Assembly: GCA_017962165.1 (NCBI GenBank)
Contig: JAGCVW010000024.1
Location: forward strand, 1-52,682
Length of the DNA: 52,682 nucleotides
DNA from: Bacteroidales bacterium
GTDB taxonomy: Bacteria > Bacteroidota > Bacteroidia > Bacteroidales > UBA932
Direction of reading: 5' to 3'
Made by a program: the position numbers and the translations under genes. The stretch's first letter is position 1; each line of letters begins with the position of its first letter. Shown piece after piece: positions 34,589 to 41,816 of the stretch. The notes under the pieces are model-generated. The model was not told the origin of the DNA and did no database searches. It saw nothing but the letters and a program-made list of their open reading frames with translations.

Positions 34589-35443
34589 CTAATAGATTAC
34601 AAATTGACCGTCGTCGGAAGCTCCCTTAAGCAAGCTTTGTTCCAAAGCGACGAGAAGATCGTGTTTTCTTCCGCTGAGGATGTATTCCCTGATCCTGTCG
34701 GTGCAGAAATCGAAGGGCGCGACCCCGCTGCGGCGTATCTCGCGGACATAGGCCGCCTTCACGTCGGAGACATCTTCAGACTCCACGATTATGTACGACT
34801 GCTTCATCCTGGATAGCATCTCGCCGTAGTCGATGCCGAACTCACGGGCAAGCACCGCCGCGTCCATCCACTCGTAGCTCTTGTCGAAGTAGCGGATGGC
34901 GTATTTGTTCGCAAGTCCCTCGACCTCCTCCATGTCCTTGGGTTTGTTCGAGGACATCATCCTGATGATGCGGTCCTTTTGCTCGACGTTTTTGTAGATG
35001 TCTACAAAGCGGACCTTCATGATCGGACGGTCCAGCACGAAGAGGTTCTTGTGCTTTTCGTAGAAGTTGAGCATCTGGTCTTCGGTCACCAGCGTGTCGA
35101 GCCTGTCGCTGACGAAACGCTGCTCGTAGCGGAAGCGCAGCAGGTCGCGCTTGTAGGCTTCCAGCTCGGCGGAGACGTCGCGCTCGGCCTTCGAGAGCTG
35201 GGCCTGGGCCATGTCGCAGAAGATGATGTCGGTCGCCCAACTGTTTATGTACTGCAGGGCCAGGTTCGTCGAATCCGCCGCCGACACATCCGACGGGATA
35301 TATGCGCTGACCTCCGACTGGTAAAGCTTGTGTTTGCCCACTCTCGCCACCACCTTGTCGTCGTGGATGAACGACTGGATTGCGTCGCAACCGGTGACGA
35401 TCATCAGCGCGATGGTTATAATGTATTTCGCTGTTTTATGCAT
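34589..35443 (-). CDS. SurA-related lipoprotein chaperone
   Basis: A predicted lipoprotein of 284 residues with lipobox IVTGC (Cys19). VVARVGKHKLYQSEVSAYIP resembles the start of SurA-type foldases, and the following helices look like the SurA_N chaperone fold. A recognisable parvulin core is absent or reduced: the C-terminal half lacks the GGxLG and HI motifs. It is therefore probably a chaperone rather than an isomerase. It is the first gene of the surA-ostA-pepT operon. A -7 box lies six bases before the ATG. Confidence 0.75.
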   Translation of the reverse strand: MHKTAKYIITIALMIVTGCDAIQSFIHDDKVVARVGKHKLYQSEVSAYIPSDVSAADSTNLALQYINSWATDIIFCDMAQAQLSKAERDVSAELEAYKRDLLRFRYEQRFVSDRLDTLVTEDQMLNFYEKHKNLFVLDRPIMKVRFVDIYKNVEQKDRIIRMMSSNKPKDMEEVEGLANKYAIRYFDKSYEWMDAAVLAREFGIDYGEMLSRMKQSYIIVESEDVSDVKAAYVREIRRSGVAPFDFCTDRIREYILSGRKHDLLVALEQSLLKGASDDGQFVIY

Positions 35444-35449
35444 AGCCTA

Positions 35450-35457
35450 CAAAGATA
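35450..35457 (-). promoter_or_regulatory. -7 box for the surA operon, six bases before the ATG
   Basis: The minus strand reads TATCTTTG and then six bases to the ATG at 35443, predicting a leaderless transcript. Confidence 0.7.
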
Positions 35458-35470
35458 ATCAATTGCCGGC

Positions 35471-35509
35471 AAAAACGAAAAGGGCCCTCCGCCTGCGCGG
35501 AGAGCCCTT
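35471..35509 (-). terminator. Terminator of the H1-like gene
   Basis: On the minus strand a 13-bp stem with one mismatch (35509-35497 with 35492-35480) and a 4-base loop is followed by TTTTCGTTTTT. A clear rho-independent terminator 20 bases after the stop. Confidence 0.85.
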
Positions 35510-35529
35510 ATGGTGTCATCCTGTGACGT

Positions 35530-35922
35530 TTACTCTGCCTTCTTGGTCTTGGGAGCGGCTTTCTTGGCGGCCTTGGGGGCCTCCTTTTCTGCCTTCTCGG
35601 CCTTCGGGGCTTTCTCGGCCTTGGGAGCCTTTTCGGCCTTCGGGGCTTCGAGAGATGCCTTCACTGCGTCGCTGAGCTTGCTGTAGAGGGCGTCGGTCTT
35701 CTCAAGGAGCTCCTTGCGGAGGGCGGTGTAGTAGGCCTTCTTGCTGCCTTCGATCTTCGCCGAGACCTTGTCCATAAGCTCGTTGTAGAGGTTTACGGCC
35801 TCCTCGAACAGCTCCGCCGCCTTCTCGTCAACCTTCGAATTGACGGTCGCGACCGTTGTGCAATCCTCGATAAACGCCTCAAGGATGTAAGCAATGTCTT
35901 TCTTGATGTCTCTGAGATTCAT
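35530..35922 (-). CDS. Histone H1-like Lys/Ala/Pro-tailed protein
   Basis: A 130-residue protein in two parts. The first 90 residues are helical and mostly acidic-neutral (IKKDIAYILEAFIEDC...), a conserved Bacteroidales domain whose role I do not know. The last 40 residues are repeats of PKAEKA and end in KKAAPKTKKAE, like the DNA-binding tails of histone H1-type proteins. DNA binding is a guess from the tail. It stands alone with a promoter at 35945-35952, a 22-base leader and a strong terminator. The repeated tail is coded by near-identical units and may change length. Confidence 0.8.
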   Translation of the reverse strand: MNLRDIKKDIAYILEAFIEDCTTVATVNSKVDEKAAELFEEAVNLYNELMDKVSAKIEGSKKAYYTALRKELLEKTDALYSKLSDAVKASLEAPKAEKAPKAEKAPKAEKAEKEAPKAAKKAAPKTKKAE

Positions 35923-35944
35923 GTCTTTCTGTGTTTATCGGGTG

Positions 35945-35952
35945 CAAAGATA
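35945..35952 (-). promoter_or_regulatory. -7 box for the H1-like gene
   Basis: The minus strand reads TATCTTTG, with 22 bases to the ATG at 35922, the same leader length as mreB. Confidence 0.75.
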
Positions 35953-35969
35953 GTATTTTTTTTGATAAT

Positions 35970-36416
35970 TCATTCTTCCTCGACAGCCCATCCAAGGCGC
36001 GAGGCGAGGGTTCTCAGTACTTCTTTGTCTTCGGGGGGGATCGTGACTTGTACCCGCGTCATATTCCCATATACGGCCTCCGGCTCTGCCAATGCCGCGG
36101 CAGGAGTATCGCGCATGGCATATCCGGATACGAGTCTGGAGGGCTTTATTCTTTTTCGTTGGATATCAATATTATAACTATTCTGCAGCCGCAGCCACAT
36201 TTCGGCGGGAATATTATCCAATCCTATTTCGAGTTTTGCCGCCACAGAAGGCGTAATGTTCCTTACGCCATGGATCAGCGCACTGAGATGAGTCGCCTGC
36301 AACCCAATCTTCGCGGCAAATTTTTTCTGACTGATTCCTCTCGCCTTTAACTCCTCCCCCAATATGCTCCCAGGATGCATCGGGGTAAACGGAGTAATGT
36401 CGTTAATAGTCTTCAT
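35970..36416 (-). CDS. higA: HigA-family antitoxin, no toxin beside it
   Basis: A 148-residue HTH protein. HPGSILGEELKARGISQKKFAAKIG and LSALIHGVRNITPSVAAKLE form the HigA-type XRE domain (about 15-75). The C-terminal 35 residues contain TRVQVTIPPEDKEVLRTLASRLGW, which resembles the N-terminal strand and helix of small Bacteroidetes RelB-like antitoxins. HigB normally precedes HigA, but no toxin reading frame lies within 400 bases upstream, and the H1-like gene is downstream. The ATG at 36416 is preferred over the TTG one codon before it. It may be an orphan regulator that neutralises a toxin elsewhere. Confidence 0.85.
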   Translation of the reverse strand: MKTINDITPFTPMHPGSILGEELKARGISQKKFAAKIGLQATHLSALIHGVRNITPSVAAKLEIGLDNIPAEMWLRLQNSYNIDIQRKRIKPSRLVSGYAMRDTPAAALAEPEAVYGNMTRVQVTIPPEDKEVLRTLASRLGWAVEEE

Positions 36417-36480
36417 CAAGGCGCGTTTTCTTTTACCCGGGATTCGTTTTGTACCCGCTTCGTTGGAAAACGTAGAAGGA

Positions 36481-36559
36481 TTCCACAGGGTAGACCGTTT
36501 TTTGCCTTACCCTGTGGAAAATAGCAACAGGATAAGCCGTTTTTGGCCTTACCCTGTGG
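36481..36559. repeat. Inverted-word array CCACAGGGTA, period 42
   Basis: CCACAGGGTA (36483-36492), TACCCTGTGG (36508-36517), a decayed third word (36525-36534) and TACCCTGTGG (36550-36559). First to third and second to fourth are both 42 bases. Each pair encloses CCGTTTTT(T)G followed by CCT. The first pair extends to 12 matching bases. It lies in the 408-base spacer between higA and the 46-residue gene. Confidence 0.8.
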
Positions 36560-36626
36560 TTTCAAAAAAGAGCCCGCGGATGAGGAGGCAAGGAAGGCGG
36601 TCCCAAAGGCGAAACATACCGAAATG

Positions 36627-36693
36627 TTTTGTTAGCCGGGCTAACTCGCTGTGTTTTAGGGGGTTGGGTTGCGGGATCGCGGTTTGGGCCGGG
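36627..36693 (+). other. Small palindrome and G-rich tract upstream of a promoter
   Basis: GTTAGCCGGGCTAAC is a near-perfect palindrome near 36631-36645. Downstream, 36659-36693 holds five G-runs of three or more, with short loops except one of ten bases, so a G-quadruplex is possible but not canonical. Both lie just before the promoter at 36735. No gene is seen in this stretch. Confidence 0.4.
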
Positions 36694-36734
36694 AAATGCG
36701 CCAGAAAGTGCTAACAAATTGAATATCATTTTTA

Positions 36735-36742
36735 TAACTTTG
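36735..36742 (+). promoter_or_regulatory. -7 box for the small protein and fimbrillin operon
   Basis: TAACTTTG with 82 bases to the ATG at 36825. The leader begins with a TGCGTTAAACGCA hairpin. Confidence 0.65.
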
Positions 36743-36824
36743 CGAAAATGTGCGTTAAACGCATCCCAACCACCCGCCCTGATTGGCGAAATAATATGGA
36801 CGTGAATTAATAATCAATAGCATT

Positions 36825-36965
36825 ATGGACAAAAAACAACAGTATTTAACTCCCGAGGCGGAGGAAGTACTTATTTGCCCTGCTGAACACTTACTGAATG
36901 CGGTCAGCACTCAGGGGTTCACAGAAGATGAAGCATTTGACAACTCCGGTTTTGTGTTAGGATAG
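36825..36965 (+). CDS. Unannotated 46-residue protein upstream of a fimbrillin-like gene
   Basis: ATG at 36825 to TAG at 36965. The protein starts MDKKQQYLTPEAEEVLIC and ends with a Ser/Gly/Phe-rich tail, with no signal peptide or membrane segment. Small proteins beginning Y-x-x-P-E-x-E are often seen before surface lipoprotein genes in Bacteroidales; I recall the pattern but not a function. Its stop codon overlaps an AGGAGG (36964-36969) that sits seven bases before the fimbrillin ATG, so the two genes are probably translationally linked. It lies downstream of a good -7 box. Confidence 0.65.
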   Translation: MDKKQQYLTPEAEEVLICPAEHLLNAVSTQGFTEDEAFDNSGFVLG

Positions 36966-36976
36966 GAGGAAAGGCC

Positions 36977-38536
36977 ATGAAAAAGTATAGTTTTATTCTA
37001 TTCGCTGCTCTGGCTCTTTGCCTTGCAGCCTGCGACAAAGAAAACTCAAACATTGAGCAACCCGAAAAATGCCCCGCGGAAGAGATTGAAGTTTTAAATC
37101 CTGTCCAGGAACCGGAAAAGATAGTCTTTTCCGTAAACATGGATCTTGGTCAGTCCAATGTCTCTTCACAAGTCGCGACCAAAGCGTCCCTCTCGACACT
37201 GGATATTACTTGGGCCGGTTCTGAAAAGATATTTATAGCAAATGACGTGAATGACGATATTGAAATATGCACCCTCACTAAAGACCCTACATATCCTACC
37301 AAAGGGACTATTTCTGTCACTTCGGTTGGTGGGGCAGAGACGTATTATGCATACTACAATTCAGAAACCACCACTACGGATATCTCTTTTGATCATACAA
37401 CCGCCACTTTCTCTGGGGACAAAGTAATTTGCCGGTTTAATGAGTTCACAAAATCCAAGCCGCACAGAACGGATTTGGCCATGGCAGGTAAAACGACTGG
37501 AGATAACCTAGTGTTGAAACCTTGTCTCTCATTAGTCAAATTCCAAATACATGCTAACAGCGTCAATGGTGAATATGTTGATGAAGATGATGCGGATTAT
37601 ACCTGCGTGAGGGGCTTCAATCTTCTGCTCAAACACTCCGGGTCAAGGACTAAATGTAGTGGAACGTATACTGTCGATTTGAGTGGGGTCTCTATGGTAG
37701 TCTCTCCGACTGACGACTCTAAGTCATTTGACCACAAGCAGATATCAAGCGCAACGACGTTGGAGTCTTCAACTGATTATTACTTCTCAGTTATACCTGT
37801 TGGCTCCATCGAGAAAATTGAGTTGGGTTTTCTTGGATGGGTTTGGGATGGAGCACAATACGTTACGGCATGGGACTCAGCATATACGATGTCGCTTGAA
37901 CAATCGTTGTCCATTGATTCCGGGGATTATTTTAACTTTGGCACTCTGAATCCAGTTGGTTTACAAAAAGCGTATGACTCTTTTGTCCCGGCTATAAGCA
38001 TAGACGGCACAATGACTGATTGGTCTGGAAAAGATATGTATCCCCTTGACGGAGAAAAAGAGGCATTTCCTGGGGATGGCGCAAATATCATTGAATGGAA
38101 AGCGACTTCAGATGCTAGGAATATTTATTTCTACTTTAAAGTCACAGAGTCGGTTGTCGAAGAAAAAGGTCAGTGGGACGCGCGAATAATGATTGCTCTT
38201 GATACAGACAATAACGGTTCAAGCGGAGGGGATGCTTCTTATAATCTGGGAAGCGGATTTGAGGCGCTTATTAAGGCCAAGCCTTTCTCTAATGATGCCT
38301 CTAGTCCTGTAACATTTACATCTTCTCCTGCCGGAGAGATTAAATATCCTGTCAGCGGTTCCTCAGTCGGAACGGTTGAAACCGGCGGTAGGTCAGACGG
38401 TGCGGGATACGTATATGCAGAGATTTGTGTCCCGCGCAATAAGATAGGTTCGCCCGCATCTTCTGCAATTATAAGAGTGCAACCTTCTTTGGAGTGGGCA
38501 TCAACTTGTTCTGCTCAAACGATCACTCTTGAATAG
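36977..38536 (+). CDS. Fimbrillin-like lipoprotein with a C-terminal DOMON/CBM9-like domain
   Basis: A 519-residue predicted lipoprotein (lipobox LAAC, Cys19). Residues about 50-310 follow the fimbrillin-like plan: a TKASL segment, ITWAGSEKIFIAND, TYYAYYN and LSLVKFQIHAN. The last 190 residues start with AISIDGTMTDW and continue WKATSDARNIYFYFKVTE and MIALDTDNNGSSGGD, a CBM9/DOMON-like beta sandwich usually linked to carbohydrate or ligand binding. The fusion suggests a surface adhesin. A strong AGGAGG precedes the ATG, rare in this window. The gene uses more A/T-ending codons than its neighbours, a hint of transfer. A clear terminator follows. Confidence 0.8.
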   Translation: MKKYSFILFAALALCLAACDKENSNIEQPEKCPAEEIEVLNPVQEPEKIVFSVNMDLGQSNVSSQVATKASLSTLDITWAGSEKIFIANDVNDDIEICTLTKDPTYPTKGTISVTSVGGAETYYAYYNSETTTTDISFDHTTATFSGDKVICRFNEFTKSKPHRTDLAMAGKTTGDNLVLKPCLSLVKFQIHANSVNGEYVDEDDADYTCVRGFNLLLKHSGSRTKCSGTYTVDLSGVSMVVSPTDDSKSFDHKQISSATTLESSTDYYFSVIPVGSIEKIELGFLGWVWDGAQYVTAWDSAYTMSLEQSLSIDSGDYFNFGTLNPVGLQKAYDSFVPAISIDGTMTDWSGKDMYPLDGEKEAFPGDGANIIEWKATSDARNIYFYFKVTESVVEEKGQWDARIMIALDTDNNGSSGGDASYNLGSGFEALIKAKPFSNDASSPVTFTSSPAGEIKYPVSGSSVGTVETGGRSDGAGYVYAEICVPRNKIGSPASSAIIRVQPSLEWASTCSAQTITLE

Positions 38537-38557
38537 ACTTTTTCGTTTACATTCGCG

Positions 38558-38584
38558 AGAGCCCGCCGCTGCGGGCTCTTTTTT
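38558..38584 (+). terminator. Rho-independent terminator after the fimbrillin-like gene
   Basis: A perfect 9-bp stem AGAGCCCGC/GCGGGCTCT with a 4-base loop, followed by a T-tract to 38584. Confidence 0.95.
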
Positions 38585-38705
38585 ATTGCGTAGTCGCGGA
38601 AAAACCACGGGTGGAGGCCAAAATGAGCTTGACCTGTGGCCGGAGTGGGCTGCGGGTAGCTGTGACCGGGGTGGCCAGGGAAGGGGCGAGGACCGAAGGA
38701 AGGAA

Positions 38706-39824
38706 CTACACCTTCAGGAAAACGTCCTTCTTATACAGGAAGTACAGGATGAGCCAGCAGATAAGGACATATCCGATGGCGAAGATGACTTGTCCTGCGC
38801 TTTCGCTGACCTTGCTCACCAGGCCTTCCAGGAAGAAGCGGTTGATAGAAGGAATCGATACGATACTCTGCAGGAGGTAAATTGTGATCGAGTTCATTCC
38901 GATGACCTTCAACGGGAAGCACCATTTCGTGTAACCTTTCACATCGATCAGATAGTAGAACAGGGCAAAGCAGGCGAAGGAGTAAGCTGCCACCACAAGG
39001 ACGAACGAGCTGGTCCACAGTTTCTTGTTGAGGGGGAAGTCCAGGCTCCACAAAAGGCCGATGACAAGGCAGGCCGCAGCCGCCACCAGCAGCCACAGGG
39101 TCTTGCGTTTCCCGCTCATTGCCTCTTCCGGCAGGCGGACCAGATCTCCTGCAAACATGCCCAGCATGGCGGTCACGATGGCCGGCAGGGTGCTCAAAAG
39201 GCCTTCGGGGTCAAAGCGTCCGCCGTTATAAAACAGCTGTCCCGGGAGCAGCAACCTGTCTACCCAGCCCGCAAGATTGCCCTCAATCGACAGCGGGTCG
39301 CTCCCCGGCATGTCGGGGGCCGGGACAAACCTCATCAACAGCCAGTATCCGACCAGTATGGCAGCGCCGATGATTCCCCTTCGCCATGGAGATTTGACGA
39401 AGAGATAAATAAGGGCGGCCCCCATCCAGGCCAGACCTATGCGTCCCAGAACGCTGGCTATGCGGAGATTGGGGAAGTCCAGGGCAAAGAAGCCGTTGTA
39501 AACCACTCCAAGGGCAATAAGTATGACCGTGCGGCGCAGAATCTTGCCCACGATCTTCCCGGTGCTCTTTCCTGCGGCGCGCTGCTTGGCAAGGGAGAAA
39601 GGCCAGGATACTCCGGCCAGGAAGATGAACAGGGGGAATATGGTGTCGAGGAAAGTGAGACCGTTCCAGGAGGAGTGGTCCATTTGACCGACCAGCCAGC
39701 AGTCTGCGCCGCCGGGGAACAACCCGCATACGGCTGTAATCAGGCCGGCGACGCCCATGATGAACATCATGTCGAAACCTCGCAGTGCGTCCAGCGATTG
39801 GAGTCTTTGGAAATTACCTTTCAT
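38706..39824 (-). CDS. NagX/HGSNAT-like membrane acyltransferase
   Basis: A polytopic membrane protein of 372 residues with about ten hydrophobic segments. RLQSLDALRGFDMMFIMG at the N-terminus and FLDTIFPLFIFLAGVSWPFSL near residue 60-80 are the hallmark of the DUF5009/heparan-alpha-glucosaminide acetyltransferase family. Members are thought to move acetyl groups from acetyl-CoA across the membrane to a sugar, often in glucosamine or chitin use; the acceptor here is unknown. No sugar-use genes are adjacent. A decayed CCAC(G/A)GGT word pair (38605-38639) lies just past its stop. Confidence 0.85.
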   Translation of the reverse strand: MKGNFQRLQSLDALRGFDMMFIMGVAGLITAVCGLFPGGADCWLVGQMDHSSWNGLTFLDTIFPLFIFLAGVSWPFSLAKQRAAGKSTGKIVGKILRRTVILIALGVVYNGFFALDFPNLRIASVLGRIGLAWMGAALIYLFVKSPWRRGIIGAAILVGYWLLMRFVPAPDMPGSDPLSIEGNLAGWVDRLLLPGQLFYNGGRFDPEGLLSTLPAIVTAMLGMFAGDLVRLPEEAMSGKRKTLWLLVAAAACLVIGLLWSLDFPLNKKLWTSSFVLVVAAYSFACFALFYYLIDVKGYTKWCFPLKVIGMNSITIYLLQSIVSIPSINRFFLEGLVSKVSESAGQVIFAIGYVLICWLILYFLYKKDVFLKV

Positions 39825-40004
39825 ATGTGGAACAAAAAAACCATCGCGTATATTGCGACGGATGCGTATATGGAAATTAATGATTGTAAGGGGCGTCGTA
39901 CTTGCCGGCTTACAGTATTATGGAGCGTAGCGACGCAGGGGGTCTGGGGGGGTACGCCCCACAGTGAATCGAAGATTCCTGACGCTGCGAGCTCGTCGAG
40001 CGAG

Positions 40005-40078
40005 TAGCGGGAGTGGGTCACGATCCCACGACCTCCGGATTATGAATCCGACGCTCTAACCAGCTGAGCTACCCCGCC
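40005..40078 (-). tRNA. tRNA-Met (CAU)
   Basis: A 74-nt cloverleaf with acceptor GGCGGGG against UCCCGCU (G-U at the ends), D-arm, anticodon loop UUCAUAA, and T-arm GUGGG...CCCAC. Anticodon CAU. The GGCGGGGUAGCUCAG start fits an elongator methionine tRNA; a tRNA-Ile with modified CAU cannot be fully excluded. CCA is not encoded. Confidence 0.9.
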
Positions 40079-40084
40079 AGATTG

Positions 40085-40155
40085 TTGAGATAGAAGGACT
40101 CGAACCCTCACTGACAGAGCCAGAATCTGTAGTGCTACCATTACACCATATCTCA
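40085..40155 (-). tRNA. tRNA-Gln (CUG)
   Basis: A 71-nt cloverleaf with perfect acceptor stem UGAGAUA/UAUCUCA, anticodon loop UUCUGGC (anticodon CUG) and T-loop UUCGAGU. The AUGGUGUAAUGGUAGCAC body is typical of glutamine. It lies six bases upstream of tRNA-Met and shares its transcript. Confidence 0.92.
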
Positions 40156-40186
40156 ATGATTTATGTCAATTCCCCCAAAGGGACTG

Positions 40187-40194
40187 CAAAGGTA
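40187..40194 (-). promoter_or_regulatory. -7 box for the Gln-Met tRNA pair
   Basis: The minus strand reads TACCTTTG, 31 bases before the tRNA-Gln 5' end. Confidence 0.65.
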
Positions 40195-40342
40195 AAACTC
40201 TTTGCGGAAAAAGCAAAATATTTTATTGGATTTCAGAAATATTATCTACACTTGTATTGGAGAATCCGCCACGCTTCCCGCAGAACAGCGTACCAGGGCG
40301 GATCTTTTATTTTTAAACGTAAAACATTTCACGCTGTCTTTT

Positions 40343-40439
40343 GTGCAAGGTGGAACAAAAGAGTCTGGACCTTGTACACGTTAACGAATTGTAGCGGGTA
40401 TTGCGTACAAGGTCGGGCTGAATTACTTCCACCTTGTAC
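40343..40439. repeat. Inverted-word array GTACAAGGT, period 62
   Basis: Words at 40343 (GTGCAAGGT, one change), 40369 (ACCTTGTAC), 40405 (GTACAAGGT) and 40431 (ACCTTGTAC). First to third and second to fourth are both 62 bases. It lies in the 301-base spacer between tRNA-Gln and ispF; the remainder of that spacer (40198-40342) shows nothing else that I can name. Confidence 0.8.
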
Positions 40440-40456
40440 AAAACGAGGGTCTATTA

Positions 40457-40933
40457 CTATTTCGCCAGTAGTGCGACGGCCCAGACCTCGCAGCCCTCGC
40501 CGCGGCCGACGAAGCCCAGACGCTCGGTCGTCGTGGCCTTGACGCTCACGCGGTCGACGTCGATGCCCATGACACCGGCGAGAACAGAACGCATCTGACC
40601 GATAAACGGCGCGAGCTTCGGGGCCTGCAGCGCTATCGTGATGTCGACATTGCCGACCTGCCAGCCAAGCGTGCGAACCCGCGAAACAACATCGGCGAGT
40701 AGCACCTTCGAATCCACACCCTTCCACTCGTCCGACGTGTCCGGGAACAGGTGCCCGATATCGCCCAGGGCCAGCGCCCCGAGAAGAGCGTCGCACAGCG
40801 CGTGTACCGCCACATCCCCGTCGGAATGTGCCACAAACCCCACCTCCGAGGGAATCTGAATCCCCCCGAGCCACATCGGCAGCCCCTTCCGGAGCTGGTG
40901 GACGTCGTACCCTTGTCCTATCCTGTATTCCAT
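40457..40933 (-). CDS. ispF: 2-C-methyl-D-erythritol 2,4-cyclodiphosphate synthase
   Basis: IspF closes the CDP-ME phosphate to the cyclic diphosphate in the MEP pathway. The 158-residue product has the zinc ligands in GYDVHQL (Asp10, His12), the GFVAHSDGDV motif, DIGHLFPDTSDEWKG and the C-terminal KATTTERLGFVGRGEGCEV signature. The length and motifs are standard. It begins three bases after miaA, so it is co-transcribed with a tRNA-modification gene that itself uses an isoprenoid donor, a sensible pairing. Confidence 0.97.
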   Translation of the reverse strand: MEYRIGQGYDVHQLRKGLPMWLGGIQIPSEVGFVAHSDGDVAVHALCDALLGALALGDIGHLFPDTSDEWKGVDSKVLLADVVSRVRTLGWQVGNVDITIALQAPKLAPFIGQMRSVLAGVMGIDVDRVSVKATTTERLGFVGRGEGCEVWAVALLAK

Positions 40934-40936
40934 AAT

Positions 40937-41776
40937 CTAAACGTTTGTCCAATGAATCCTGATTCCGCCGCGCTCCATTCCCCGGCACCATGTCATCTGC
41001 CTCTTCGCGAACTGATGGATCGCGATCGCCAGCCGCGCGCGCATCTCCTCGTAGCTCAGCTCGCCCTGCAGATACAGCGTCACGTAGCGGTACTCCAGCC
41101 CGTAGGACAGCAGGGTCGCGGCCGGCACACCGCTTTCGAGCAGCCCGCGGATCTCCTCGACCATGCCCCCGGCCAGGCGTTCGTCCAGCCTGCGGTCGAT
41201 GCGGGCGTTGCGCTCCTCCCGCGTAACCAGCGTCCCGATGAAGAACGGGCGTTGGGGCAACCCCTTCGGGGAAAGGTCACCGTGGGCTCCCGGATCCGCC
41301 GTGGTCCCGTTTGCTCCACCGGCCAGCTCTTTCCGCTTGCTCAGCGGCACGCTCTCGGTCCAGTCGTATGCGCAGGTCACGGCCGTGATGTACAGCCCAG
41401 TCCCGCCGCATAGTATCGGAATGCGCCCGCGCTTACGGATATCCTGATATGCGGCCAGGAAGTCCTGCTGGAAACGGTAGACGTTGTATTTCTCGCCGGC
41501 CGGCAGGATGTCGATAAGGTGGTAGGGAATCTCGCCGTACTCCGCCAGGTCCTTGCCGGTACCGATGTCCATCCCGCGGTATACCTGCCGCGAGTCCGCG
41601 GAAATGATCTCGCAGTCGCCGATTTGGCGCGCCAGACTGACGGCGTAGCGGGTCTTGCCGGAGGCAGTAGGGCCGAGGACGCAGATGAGGTCGACCTCGC
41701 CGGCCGCGTACGCCGCTGCCAGCGCGCCCACATCAATCACTTCCGCCTTTGGAAGTTCTGCAATCTCCGGTCTCAT
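40937..41776 (-). CDS. miaA: tRNA dimethylallyltransferase
   Basis: MiaA adds a dimethylallyl group to A37 of tRNAs that read UNN codons. The 279-residue enzyme has the P-loop GPTASGKT (35-42), the SADSRQVYRGMDIGTGK motif (near 55-72) and the HLIDIL signature. The interior between about 150 and 175 is a low-complexity GGANGTTADPGAHGD segment. The ATG at 41776 is chosen because the -7 box TAACTTTG lies five bases before it, while a longer start at 41851 would overlap the divergent smpB. The 34 residues before the P-loop form a modest N-terminal extension. Confidence 0.93.
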   Translation of the reverse strand: MRPEIAELPKAEVIDVGALAAAYAAGEVDLICVLGPTASGKTRYAVSLARQIGDCEIISADSRQVYRGMDIGTGKDLAEYGEIPYHLIDILPAGEKYNVYRFQQDFLAAYQDIRKRGRIPILCGGTGLYITAVTCAYDWTESVPLSKRKELAGGANGTTADPGAHGDLSPKGLPQRPFFIGTLVTREERNARIDRRLDERLAGGMVEEIRGLLESGVPAATLLSYGLEYRYVTLYLQGELSYEEMRARLAIAIHQFAKRQMTWCRGMERGGIRIHWTNV

Positions 41777-41781
41777 GGTCG

Positions 41782-41789
41782 CAAAGTTA
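41782..41789 (-). promoter_or_regulatory. -7 box for miaA-ispF, five bases before the ATG
   Basis: The minus strand reads TAACTTTG with five bases to the ATG at 41776. It is 11 bases from the opposing smpB box, so the two promoters overlap. Confidence 0.7.
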
Positions 41790-41800
41790 GACATTTTTAG

Positions 41801-41808
41801 TACATTTG
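41801..41808 (+). promoter_or_regulatory. -7 box for smpB, eight bases before the ATG
   Basis: TACATTTG with eight bases to the ATG at 41817; probable leaderless or near-leaderless transcript. Confidence 0.7.
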
Positions 41809-41816
41809 CAGCCGGT

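Noticed and set aside
36417..36824. HigB toxin gene upstream of higA
   Set aside because: No frame of suitable length or sequence on either strand; the spacer holds a word array and a promoter.
38529..40007. 492-codon open frame on the plus strand
   Set aside because: It is the mirror of the acyltransferase gene: charged, His/Gln-rich, no hydrophobic core or motifs, and it begins inside the stop of the fimbrillin-like gene.
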